DNA of 64,000 nt from assembly GCF_000340215.1 (NCBI RefSeq), contig NW_006921536.1, positions 64,583-128,582 on the forward strand, written 5' to 3'. The position numbers and the translations under genes were made by a program. Each line of letters opens with the position of its first letter. The stretch's first letter is position 1. The notes under the pieces are model-generated. The model saw only the letters and a program-made list of their open reading frames with translations, was not told the origin of the DNA and ran no database searches. The DNA comes from Pseudocercospora fijiensis CIRAD86 (taxonomy: Eukaryota > Ascomycota > Dothideomycetes > Mycosphaerellales > Mycosphaerellaceae). Positions 10,930 to 20,833 of the stretch are shown here, piece after piece.

Positions 10930-13410
10930 TCTCGGAGATACGTATTCGAGGCCGCTCGCGCTTACTATCGCTACCGCGCGAGCGTATATCTCTACCTAAA
11001 TATCGATTAGTCTCTCTAAGGCCGTAGAAGCACCTATTCTCGAAGAAAGCGCTCCGCCGTAGACCTATACCTCGCGAAGTCGACTTTGTATCGTATATAG
11101 CGCTCGAGATATATATATAGGAAGAGTTTAGAAAGGTAAAGAGATACGAGTTTAAGGAGTAGAAGCCGCGGAAGAATATTAAAGGCGTTAAATATCGCTA
11201 TCTCTATATCTATAGGTACTTTAGTTAGCCTAATAAAAGGACGTAGAATACGACTCGAAGGAAGACAATAACTAAGAAGATAGGGTATTAGTTCTACTTC
11301 TACGCCGTTACTATCGACCCTTCTAACCCTTCTAGTAGCTAGACTATCCGCTATTCTAATAAAGAAGCTTACTATTGCTATAACTATAGACCTAACGACG
11401 TTGTTAGTCTTACTATCTATAGAAGTCGCTTAAGAACGGCTAATTTCCTCGAGCAACTAGAACGGCTTTAGTCCGCGCGAATACTAACGTCTAAGATAAT
11501 AGCCTATTTCCGAGGCCGTAGTATTATTATTAAATTACAAGACCTATATAATGTCTCTTAGCTTCGCAACCTTAGCGTACGACGAGAAGCTAATTAAGCC
11601 GAGCGGATAGTTAAATTGCTCGAGGAATACGATATCTATAAGGATATTTAAACTAAACCTAATAGCGCTATTAAATCTATAGTAGCTCTTTATCTAGTCT
11701 TAATTAAAGCCTTTAAACTAACGCCTTATACGCTTGTACTAAATACTACGTATTCGACTAATCTATACAACCTCGAGTTGCTAGATATAGTCGCTACTAG
11801 ACCTTTAAATAATACGATTAAGCTCGGTATTAGCCTTGTCCGTCCGAAGCCTAATAAGGCCGATTTTGTACAACTTCTTAGGTCTATTAAACAGGCCTTT
11901 AAAGCCGCCGGATGCGCTATACTACTAGTTGTTAGTACTAACCGTAAAGAGGCATTAATGCTAGCTTATAAGGAGGTGTTTCCTAACGCTAAGAATATTA
12001 TCTATAACTAGCATCTATAGCAAGACATACTTACTCGAGTACGTAAAGAACGAGGCGAGTTTGCATAGGTTAAGGACGATAATAGCGGCTAGACTAATAG
12101 CCCTTAAACTAGCTAGTTTATAAAGCTGTTTGTCTATACTATTTATAGCTAAACCGAAGACGAGTTTAATAGCAACGCTAATAAACTAGACAACGTCTAT
12201 CCTATATTTAAGGCCTATCTTTATAAGAACTAGTAGCGCTATAAGCAACGAATAGTCGACTGCTAGACTAACGAAGTACTCTACTTTAGTTGTAAGACAA
12301 CCTTACGAGTCGAGTCTTACTACGGACGGATTAAACTATAGCTAAACTATAGCAGTCGCTACGATATCTTTACGCTCTTTAAAGCACTTATTAAGTAGTA
12401 GAACGAGGGTTACGACCGCCGCCGCTATATACTTGCTAACAATCTAAAGCGCTGTAATAAGGCTATTATTAGTCTATTCTAGGCAAGCGTATCTCGAGTA
12501 ATTAGCGACTACTACCTTCTCGAGGTTACGAGGTATAATAGCTCTACGTACGTGCTATAGCACTTCTAAGGACTACAACTAACGACAATAGCAACGAGAT
12601 TAAGTATTTAGCCTTCTCGTATAGCTGCTTATAGTGCCGCTATAACGACTACCTTAGTAGGACCTATAGTTATCCTTATATATACGCCCTAATAAAGATT
12701 CTCGAGACAGGTAGTAGTCGTACTATACTATTACTAAGCTACTTCTACGCTTACTAGTATATCGACTTCTCGAAGTTACTACGTTTACGAGAGCCTACTA
12801 TAGTATATAGCAACCGTAAACCTATAACCGGCGGAGCGATACTATACTTAATAAAGCGCGTAGCAACGGCTCGAGAATTAGACGACCTAAATAAGACTAT
12901 AGTTGCTAAGAAGTAGAAGATAGCGATAGCAAGAACGACGGACTTCGTACTCGAGCCTAGTATATTACTTACTTAATTAAGGACGACTGTCGAGCACTAC
13001 AAGTACGTAAAGAGCTAATGCTGTACTTAATAGTGCCCTTACTAGAAGGCTAACCGAGCATATAGCTCTACCTACTATCTAGTAGGCTTCGAGTACTATA
13101 ATCTACGTACTAAGCTATTACTTCTAGACGCTCTACAACCTCCTTCTAAGCTAGATCTACTGCGGTAAGAGGTTAATAACCTACGTACGCGTAAAGAATA
13201 GCGCTTACTCTAGCAGATTAAATATAGCTAATAGTAGGCGGCGTTATTTAAATAGTAACAACGATAGGCTACTTAGTAGTAATAGCAGCAATAGCAGTAT
13301 TAGTATTTACTAACACAGCCGATAGGACGGCTACTTTACTACTAGGTGCTATAGCAATAGCACTATTAGTTTACTTAGTAGCAGTATTATATATAGTAGT
13401 AGGCGAGTTA
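10930..13410 (+). pseudogene. MULE 1 transposase, broken by RIP stops
   Basis: Plus-strand frame with many TAG/TAA codons. Near 11165-11400 is a Cys/Arg-rich FAR1-type DNA-binding segment (KGVKYR..., then FYFYAV and YNYRPND). Near 11735-12010 is the MULE catalytic core: LNTTYSTNLYNLELLDIVA (first catalytic Asp mutated to Asn in NTTY), then STNRKEALMLAYKEVFPNAK with TDR changed to TNR, followed by the stop at 12009 where YNWH/CxWH is expected. The 78-codon open frame at 11778-12011 is only the longest stop-free piece. C-terminal Gln-rich sequence lies near 13240-13400. Confidence 0.9.
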
Positions 13411-13665
13411 ACAACTAAGAGACTAATATAAGCTAGTATATATAGCCTCGCGTAGTTATAAGGCTATAGGTCGTAACCCGCTTAGACCTAAGTAGATAGC
13501 TAGCAACTAACAATACCTTAAATTTTGCTATACTACTAATTTGCTAATAATCTTTAGCTTTATAGATAGTAGTAGTATAGTTACCTAGTCGGAGATAGTT
13601 ACGGGGATGCGATTATCGCTTCTACACGCGATTTAGTTAGTAACAGTCGATCTCATAATCCACGT

Positions 13666-13713
13666 ATCCACTGGGGCTCGGGCGGGCAGCTAGGGCTCGG
13701 TATAAGTGCCAGG
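13666..13713. repeat. Right terminal inverted repeat of MULE 1 (not RIP-mutated)
   Basis: Keeps CpA and TpG (ccactggggctcggg, agtgccagg) where the left copy has lost them. It is followed by the second GATGTCTCG at 13714-13722. Confidence 0.92.
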
Positions 13714-13870
13714 GATGTCTCGGGGCGTTTCGAAGATACGCACAGACCTTGTCACGAAAAGCACACGCCCCGCGTTAACTGTTGCTCCACTTTCACATTG
13801 GCGACAGACCTATTTTCCACGATATACAGCAACGACGTTACTGCCCATCAATACCACCAAAACCGCCGAC

Positions 13871-14974
13871 ATGTCAGACTTCGAAGATAACGACGAAATG
13901 GAAATCGACCGCCCATCCAACGACATCCAATTCTCCTCGGCAAAAGACAGCAAAGGCAAACGCAGCGCCGCCAATCTCCCAGTCGAAGCCGAAGACAACC
14001 TGCCATGGGTAGAAAAGTACAGACCCAACTCCCTCTCAGACGTCTCCGGACACCAAGACATCCTCGCCACAATCAACAAATTCGTCGACTCGAATCGCCT
14101 CCCACATCTCCTCCTCTACGGCCCACCAGGCACAGGCAAGACCTCCACAGTGCTCGCCTTGGCTCGCAAGATATACGGCAACAAGAACATGCGCCAAATG
14201 GTTCTCGAGCTCAATGCTTCCGACGACCGAGGTATTGACGTTGTGCGAGAACAGATCAAGACCTTCAGCTCTACGAAACAGATCTTCGCCGGGAGCTTCG
14301 ACAAGAGCAAGCAGGACGACAGCATGGCGACATACAAGCTCATCATTCTCGACGAGGCGGATGCGATGACAAGTACCGCGCAAATGGCGCTGAGACGAAT
14401 CATGGAGAGATACACGGCCAACACAAGATTCTGCATCATCGCCAACTACACTCACAAACTCAGCCCCGCACTCCTGTCCAGATGTACGAGATTCCGTTTC
14501 TCGCCACTGAAAGAGCCTGATATCCGAAGATTGGTCGACAAAGTCATCATCGAAGAAGGCGTGAATATTGCTTCGGACGCAACAGACAGCCTGGTCACAC
14601 TTTCCAAGGGAGACATGAGACGGGCATTGAATGTGCTGCAAGCATGCCATGCTTCATCAACGCCACTTCACGTTCCCGGCGAACCAGTCAAGGAGGGCAA
14701 AGACATCCAACGAGATCTGATCACGATGGAGACGATTTATGATTGTATTGCTGCACCGCACCCAGCAGATATCAAGATGATTATCCAGACACTGCTTACG
14801 ACCAAAAATGTTGGGTCGTGCTTGACGACAATCAATGTCTTGAAGAAGACGAAAGGTCTGGCGTTGGCGGACATTCTGACTGCGCTGGGCGATGAGCTTA
14901 CGGAGCTTGAGGTCCCGGCTCAGACCAGAGTGGCTTGGCTGGAGGGTCTCCCGGAGATCGAGCATCGTCCTTAG
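13871..14974 (+). CDS. RFC3: Replication factor C subunit 3 (Rfc3), C-terminus lost by a frameshift
   Basis: Clamp-loader ATPase subunit that opens PCNA at primer ends in the nucleus. The start at 13871 gives an acidic N-terminus, then NLPWVEKYRP (the RFC family start), Walker A GPPGTGKTS, the Rfc-specific LNASDDRGIDVVR, Walker B LIILDEADAM, the SRC motif (LLSRCTRFRF) and GDMRRALN. An in-frame ATG at 13706 lies in the MULE end and is unlikely to be used. The frame stops at 14972-14974 after LPEIEHR, giving 367 aa. Reading one base later from 14970 continues with the expected family ending (Gly/Ser-rich, SVQTGGLVGVVRSG) to TGA at 15060-15062, so one extra base around 14969-14971 removes about 30 residues. 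Single exon. Identity sure; the frameshift may be an assembly error. Confidence 0.95.
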   Translation: MSDFEDNDEMEIDRPSNDIQFSSAKDSKGKRSAANLPVEAEDNLPWVEKYRPNSLSDVSGHQDILATINKFVDSNRLPHLLLYGPPGTGKTSTVLALARKIYGNKNMRQMVLELNASDDRGIDVVREQIKTFSSTKQIFAGSFDKSKQDDSMATYKLIILDEADAMTSTAQMALRRIMERYTANTRFCIIANYTHKLSPALLSRCTRFRFSPLKEPDIRRLVDKVIIEEGVNIASDATDSLVTLSKGDMRRALNVLQACHASSTPLHVPGEPVKEGKDIQRDLITMETIYDCIAAPHPADIKMIIQTLLTTKNVGSCLTTINVLKKTKGLALADILTALGDELTELEVPAQTRVAWLEGLPEIEHRP

Positions 14975-15062
14975 TGGTGTTGCCAGCGAAAGTGTGCAGA
15001 CAGGAGGTCTGGTTGGTGTCGTCCGCAGTGGTGTAGGCATGATGGGGAAGCCAAAGGCGTGA

Positions 15063-15454
15063 AAAGACTGATTGTTATCTTTCAAAGGCTTGAAGCGTAA
15101 GAGCATGGCGTTTGGCTGCTGCATTCAGGCCCAAGAATTGGCGAGATGAGAATCCGGTCCGAAGGTGGTGCAAATAAGCTTCAATTTTGGAAGGACCGTA
15201 CTGGGAGCCTACGGCGCGTATGTCGGTGCTATCAGGCGCGCTCAAGACATCGCGACACCTTCCTGCCAATTCTCAGTCTACGCTGCTCTCGCAACTCCCT
15301 AGTCCCAGACGCCAGACTGCAGTAGGATTGAGAAGTCGCAAGAGCGGCTGAGACAGCGATAACTTGTTGCTTTGCCTCTTCATCGTTTACGTCCAAACAA
15401 TCAGCACTCGACATTCCACCAGGCAGCATTCCACCAACACACAAATCAGGAACC
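15063..15454. other. Intergenic
   Basis: Between RFC3 and the thioredoxin-like gene. The open frames on the minus strand here have no recognisable content. It probably holds the RFC3 3' end and the promoter of the next gene. Confidence 0.6.
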
Positions 15455-16040
15455 ATGCCATACACAACCTTCCAGTTAGCAGGACAGACCCTCGGCAACA
15501 TGCAAGACCTCCGACTAGCTCAAGATAGCGCACTCTTCATCGTCTTCCTATCCTCGAATGACCCACATACCGGGCAACCATGGCATCCGGACGTGAGACT
15601 TGCGCTACCAAGTCTCGAGACGACATTTTCTCACAAAGACAAGCGGGCGATCTTTGTGCCCGTTGGGCTACCAGAGGAGCGAGTCTTTCCTCTATCGGTC
15701 TTTGGCAGATAATATGACGTGTTCGCTGATACTTCTGACCAGTTGGCGCAGTTGTAAGAACCCATGGCGCAAAGACCCTTGGCGTATTATCAATATCCCA
15801 ACTGTGGCGCGATACGAAAGGGATTATACCGGCCAGATCAAGGAAGTTGGAAGGCTGATTGAGAGGAACATTCTGGATGCTCGGCGGCTACAGCAGCTGG
15901 TGTGGCGCCAGAATGATCAAGGCATATACGCGAACGAGGAGGGTGTTCAGTCCCCATCTGCTGGAGAGTTTGAGGAACTATATTCAAGTCTGACAAAAGT
16001 GACCGGCTCGTTGGGTGAGGGAAAGAATGATGGTATGTGA
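15455..16040 (+). CDS. TXNDC17-like thioredoxin-fold protein without active-site cysteines
   Basis: Two exons are proposed: 15455-15682 and 15759-16040 (169 aa), with a 76-nt intron that joins the frames in phase 0; its donor GTCTTT is weak, so the junction is tentative. The first exon has the DUF953/TXNDC17 layout (a strand ending FIVFLSSNDP, then QPWHPDVRLALP, then FVPVG); the second has NPWRKDPW, IPTVARYE (cis-Pro loop) and EVGRLIE, the family's ending. The usual active site WCPDC reads WHPDV (residues 43-47), so both redox cysteines are missing and a redox role is unlikely. Likely cytosolic; function unknown. Confidence 0.75.
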
Positions 16041-16049
16041 TTATGAGAA

Positions 16050-17379
16050 GTAGACTACTACGTCTGCATAGCTTTTTAAACTCCCGCATCGATACTTCGC
16101 CTTGACGTGCCTCCTGCACATGCTCTCCGACACCCAGCGTCACTTTCGGCGCTTCATAATATTTGAGAAAAACCACAACCCACTGCACGACACTGATCAA
16201 GAAGGTTATGGCGAATGCGACGATGCATTAGTTCATGGTCGATCCAGTCAGGGAGGGAAGACGAAGAGGACCGTGGTGAAAACCGTGTACTCCAGTCCGA
16301 TAATGTTCGCAGCCCATCCAAGCCACGTGGGAAGAGCAAAAGCATGCTCGGGCAATGTCCGACTACCTTGGAAGACATACCGTCGCTGACTCCCAGAGCC
16401 ACTACCAGGTACAAAAGCAGCAGTGATCGCATTGAATGCCACACTATTCCCAAGAAAGATGCAGCCGACGATCACCCCTACCACGACATTCAGGTAGAGG
16501 GCGCTCAATGACACACCAAGCTTCGGGTGCGCCTCCCACCACAATTTCGACCGTCTCGAGCGAAAGCAAATGTCATTCGTGGGGATGTTGTCAGGACTGA
16601 GTTGCCAGAGAACATGAAGGCAGATGAGTGGGAAGATGAGCAAGCCAATGGCGCCGAATTTTCTTGAAGTCGCAATGTCAGGATCTGGAGAGGCGGACCG
16701 AGTGGCGAAGAAATGATCGTGTCGAGATTTGCCTGTCCGCCGGAAACGAAGAGCAGAATAATGAGGAACACCAACCTTGTGCTGATACCGATGTACTGGC
16801 AGTACACCATGATCTTCGGTCCTTCGATCGATGAGTTCGGGATCACTTCGATCTGTCCAAGCGTAAGCATGAAGTAGCAACGCAAATATGAATATAATTT
16901 CAACTCACCATATGCGCAACAGGATCAAAAACTGTCAAAGCCAACCCACCCTTCGAAAATCTCCAACAACCACGCCAGCCCATCCTGCCGCTCCGTCGAA
17001 CGCGCAAACACAACAATACAAATCCAACCCCGATCCCACCCCAGCGGAACATAACCCAGATGTTCCAATGCAAGAATCAATCACGCCACCCACCACCCAG
17101 ATAAACTAATCCACTCTTTCATCTTTGAGGACTCATGACCGCGATTTGTCCACCAAGCAGTTGGATCTGCAAGACAAAAGAAAATTCCGCGAGAGAAGCG
17201 GCGAGGAAGAAGGAGAGGTTGTAGATTCCTGATGTTTCGAAACCATATAATGGCCGCCGCGAAGGACAAGGCTGCTGCTAGGAGTTTAGGATTGCGAAGG
17301 AGAGGCCTAGCATGCTATATTTTGAGAACTGGCGGGAGCGTGGCGAGGTAAAGGCTGTCGAGTCGAGGAGTTTCGACAT
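16050..17379 (-). pseudogene. Amino-acid/GABA-type permease, decayed by indels and stops
   Basis: Minus-strand remains of an APC-family fungal amino-acid permease. The N-terminus FSKYSMLGLSFAILNS is followed by TAG where the family has Trp. Then come, in three changing frames, SLAEF with PTAWWTN (PTAGGQY block, 17200-17150), GLAWLLEIFEGWVG, TVFDPVAHM, a normal-looking GT..AG intron (about 16857-16909), IEVIPNSSIEGPKIM, FGAIGLLIFPLICL, RMTFAFARDG, HPKLGVSLSALYLN, WLGWAANIIGL, TTVLFVFPP and ISVVQWVVVF. At least five frame changes are needed. There is no CpA depletion, so ordinary decay rather than RIP broke it. It lies tail to tail with the thioredoxin-like gene. Confidence 0.87.
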
Positions 17380-17689
17380 GGTGGTGGTGGTGATGATGGT
17401 AGAGCGAGGAGTGTGATGATAGGAAATGGAGAAGAGTGTAGTCTTGCTTGCTTGCGCATTCATCCCCTGACTCCTCTTGCCAAGCGTGGTTAGATATATT
17501 CTATTGATTTTCAATCCCCGCACGCCAGTGTGAGTGAACTTGTGGCTAGGTAGCTTTCCATTCAAAATGTATGGTCTCGGCAGTGCTGCAGCGAACGACG
17601 GCGACGAATACCTAAAAAACACAACCCCTCGACAGCGCCGCGCCCATACCCTCCCACCCCAATACAACCAGACTCGATTACCCTATAGT
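17380..17689. other. Intergenic
   Basis: Between the dead permease and the next minus-strand gene. It includes a run of ggt/tgg triplets just above the permease start (17380-17396). No gene recognised. Confidence 0.6.
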
Positions 17690-18385
17690 CTACTGCCTCC
17701 GACAACCCCCTTCCCTAGCCCCCTTCCCTCCACCCTCCCCCCTCATCCTCTCACCCTCACCCTTCTCCTCCTTCTCAGCCCGCCTCTTCGCCACACTCCG
17801 TCTGGCCGCCCACCTCTCCTTCTCAAGCGCACACTCCAACTTCAAATCCGGCCGTTGCATAGCCAGAGTATTAAGCATGCGTATAGCATCCTCACTATCC
17901 TCACAAAAACGACTCGCAGCAAGTGTAATAGCCTCGTGAACTTTAGCAGGAGCATTCGCCGCAGGTTTCTGTCGCACAGGCTGCTCTTCTTTCATCACAA
18001 CAGGTTTAGAATTCTCCACCCTCCTTCTTTCAATCTCAACACCTCGAATTCTCGCCTCGAGGGCAAGGGGATCGTATCGTTGCGCGTGTTCAACCGCCTG
18101 TTTGTCTTTGAGACCTATTTCTCGAGGTGAAATTTCTGGTTCTCGCGCGCGGAAGAAGTTGGCGCCAGTTGTGGATTGAGCGGTTAAGGCGGCGGAGAAG
18201 GCGATGGCTTGGTCGTGTGCGGGATTGGGGGAATCGAAGTCTTCTTCCCAGAAACGGTCGATCCAGTCTAGGATGACTGGTGAGTAGCCTGGGTTGTGGG
18301 CTTGGGCTTGTTCGTCCTCGTCGGCGGAGTCTTCAAAGACATCTTCGTAGACATGCGCGGAGGTGGTTTGCGGAAATCGCGCCAT
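17690..18385 (-). CDS. Hypothetical protein, charged, 231 aa
   Basis: Single open frame with start ATG at 18385. The N-terminal half is acidic (VYEDVFEDSADEDEQAQAH). The middle is Arg/Glu-rich and probably helical (EARIRGVEIERRRVENSK). The C-terminal third is strongly basic and Gly/Glu-rich (KRRAEKEEKGEGERMRGEGGG), compatible with a coiled coil running into a disordered tail. No domain recognised. Codon use is like that of the neighbours and there are no RIP signs. I think it is a real gene because of its length and consistent composition; function unknown. Confidence 0.6.
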   Translation of the reverse strand: MARFPQTTSAHVYEDVFEDSADEDEQAQAHNPGYSPVILDWIDRFWEEDFDSPNPAHDQAIAFSAALTAQSTTGANFFRAREPEISPREIGLKDKQAVEHAQRYDPLALEARIRGVEIERRRVENSKPVVMKEEQPVRQKPAANAPAKVHEAITLAASRFCEDSEDAIRMLNTLAMQRPDLKLECALEKERWAARRSVAKRRAEKEEKGEGERMRGEGGGKGAREGGCRRQ

Positions 18386-18616
18386 TGTTTGCTTGGAGTG
18401 CAGTTCGGCCTAGAATTTGATCGAGTGTCACAACGTCTGAGTTCTGTGTAGAATTTAGCATGTTCAAAGTGGTGAAATAAGAAGCTGTGGTATTTATGTC
18501 AAAGCTTAATTCCAGCCTATCACCTACTGTCGAAAGGGTAATGGCTAGCAGTGCGAATAAGCTCCAGCCTGCTTGCAAAGTGCCTGAGGCAGAGAGCCTG
18601 ATCGAGCTGCATGTCC

Positions 18617-20582
18617 TCAGTCCTCCATGTCTGTGTCTTCCTCTTCGCTGTCCTCACTCGTCACGCTTTCCTCCCTCTTCACCTCAGCTTTCCAGGGAAA
18701 GTCTTCCTCATCAACCACAAGGCTCGTCAAATATGGAAGAGAGTCTCTATCTGTCCAGCGCAGAGTACTGGTGACCATCGGCTTGACGATCTCCGCCGCT
18801 CTGGCCTTGATGGTCTTCAGAATTGCCCGCACTTCTTCTTTCTTGTCGGGGTCGAGTTCGCGGACACTGTCTCGGCGACCTTCAGAGCTACGGCGCGTCA
18901 CTGCCGCGAAGACTTGACCCTCGGGCAAATAGTCGTCAGCGCCACCTAAAAGTCGGTAGAACTCCGCGATTTGGAGACAATCCTGCTCCTCATGATTGCA
19001 GAATGCGTTGGTCTGCACCTGTACAGCGTTGCTTTCGTGGAAGCGGAGATGCTCTGCAATCCTGTAACAGTGTCAGTACAATAGACTTTCTCCTTGGCAG
19101 ATATTAAAAACATACCACTCTTTGTAGAAGACCAGCACGCTGTAGGGGAGGAAATCAGTGCTTGGGCTGACAGGTACTTCCCTGCCTCCAGAAGCCTTGA
19201 TAGTGAAGCTGAGTAGTGAACTGTTGACAGAGATGCGCTGGTACTCCATCTCTCTCGCACGATACTCTACCTTTGATCGAACACACTGTGGAAGACCTTG
19301 CTCCTCCAGACCGCTTGGAAGTGTGAGGAAGGCGCTAGCGACATGCACAAACGCCTCCTTGTATATTGACGCCTTTTTGAGGTTGGACGCAATAGCCAGC
19401 CATTTCACAGCATTTCCAGCAATCGAGGCCCATAGCATGTTTCGTTCGTCAAACCCGTCAAAGACGACGGTAAGTGCGCTCGTGACTGGTGAGCTGGGAG
19501 TGTTTGCTTCGTAAAGGTGCGCAAGTTTTGATACTGCTTCGATGCGCGGAAGAGACTTGTTGACGCTGTCCTGATCCAGCAGCAGGTGCTTGGGAGAAGT
19601 ATGCGCAGTGATTCGGAAGAACGTTTCGTATGCTTTGAGCCATTCCATACTCTTTTGCGCATCAACCTTGGCTGTGGCTTCAGCTTCACCATCATCTTCT
19701 TGCTTGACAGACTTCTTCAACTCCTTCTTGCTGAGATTTTGTTCTGCAGTCCCGCTTCAGTACTTGCAAATCTTGTAGAAGCAGCTCGGGCACACCACCG
19801 GCTACGGCAGGGCTCTGCAAAGTGTAGAGATAGTTCACACCATCTGGGCCTAGTGAAGTTGGAGCCGCGGAGGACAATGACTCCGCCAACCAAAGAGATG
19901 CCGCCCGGAGCTCTTCTGCTCGCAATCTGCAGCTCAAGCCCAAAGTGTTACAATCCAGCACGATTAGAACGTCGCCTTTGCGCAGAAACTTCTTCCTCGT
20001 CTTTGTGCACTTCCCAAGCTCCATCTCGGTAAGAGCTTCTTCTACCAGCGTTGGCGAGTTACGTTCATAGAAGCGTCCAACTGCTTCTTGGACATCGCCG
20101 CGGGATTGGCGAAGCAGATCTTGTGCATCCTCTTTGGATGTCCCTACGACTTCGAGAACTTTGGCAATACTCTGCTCAAGATTTGCTTCGGCTTCCTCCT
20201 CGATGACCTCGGGATGTTCTGCAGAGCCGTTTCGACGCTCTTGGGAGATGCCTTCATCCAATGGCTTTGGAACACTTGGCTCGACGGCATGGTTCGAAGC
20301 TCTTGGTGCATCGCGCGCTTCCCACTCATCCAGCGTTGCCGTTACAACATCGAAGCCGTCGCTGCGCATGGTATCTGAAGCCACAAATGCCTGGCGATTA
20401 GACGAGATGTTGTTATAGCTCGATGACCCTGGAGTTGGAGAACGTGGGCTCGCTTGCGCGAATGGTATGTCACTGCCAATCGCGCTGTCGGTTGTTGAAG
20501 ACGGTGTGCTATCTCTCGGCGCGTTCATATCATGGAAGCGACCACCGATATCGTGTTGTCGCAGATTGTGGATCGCATGCAT
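18617..20582 (-). CDS. Protein with UBA-like domain and BTB-like region, three exons
   Basis: Exons on the minus strand: 20582-19799, 19743-19116 and 19061-18617 (618 aa). Intron 2 (19062-19115) has GTATGT..ACAG and restores the Trp in FYKEW. Intron 1 (about 19744-19798) has a weak donor (GTGGTG, with an alternative three bases in) but a good CTGCAG acceptor. Residues around 140-175 look like a UBA/CUE helix bundle (EQSIAKVLEVVGTSKEDAQ then LLRQSRGDVQEAVGRFYE). Further on, GDVLIVLD... and LRAASLWLAESLSS, then VSKLAHLYEANTP, resemble the fungal BTB/POZ layout (inference). The C-terminus is acidic with SEDSEEEDTD. Possibly a ubiquitin-linked adaptor; no function is proved. Confidence 0.72.
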
Positions 20583-20833
20583 GTGCCGTTGAGCGATGTG
20601 CTGTGTTGGTGATGGAGTCGACTGTGCGCAAAGGTAAGTTCAGAGGTGATGCGCTTTGAAGGCTCGCAGCATGTGAAAGTGCAAAAGTGAGGCTTTCCGA
20701 GACAGCCCGCATTGTGAAACCGTCTCATCCGCACACACGACCTATTTTCTTGTTGATTGGCATCCATCAAATCATCTCTACACGATAAAACAGCGCCTTT
20801 GGGGGTATCATCATAATCCTTATTAAAAAGGCC

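Larger units (their letters stand above)
1..13600. repeat. RIP-mutated transposon island 1
   Basis: The whole stretch is nearly free of CpA and TpG, is rich in TpA and keeps CpG, the pattern left by repeat-induced point mutation acting on CpA. Conserved protein motifs of reverse transcriptase, integrase and MULE transposase can still be read, but Trp and Gln codons have become TAG or TAA. No intact gene is present. The mutated zone stops near 13600, inside the 3' part of the MULE, after which CpA and TpG are common again. Confidence 0.93.
10492..13713 (+). mobile_element. Mutator-like DNA transposon (MULE 1), RIP-inactivated
   Basis: A 3222-bp element bounded by terminal inverted repeats and a perfect 9-bp duplication (GATGTCTCG). 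The left end starts CCTAGCACTTATACCGAGCC and the right end is its complement with one G/A difference; the match continues for about 45 bp (10492-10539 against 13713-13666), with RIP-type C/T and G/A differences further in. The interior codes for a MULE transposase on the plus strand. Its right end lies 157 bp before the RFC3 start codon. It is related in type to fungal Hop-like MULEs (family inference). Confidence 0.93.

Noticed and set aside
14036..14650. 204-codon minus-strand frame
   Set aside because: Antisense shadow of RFC3.
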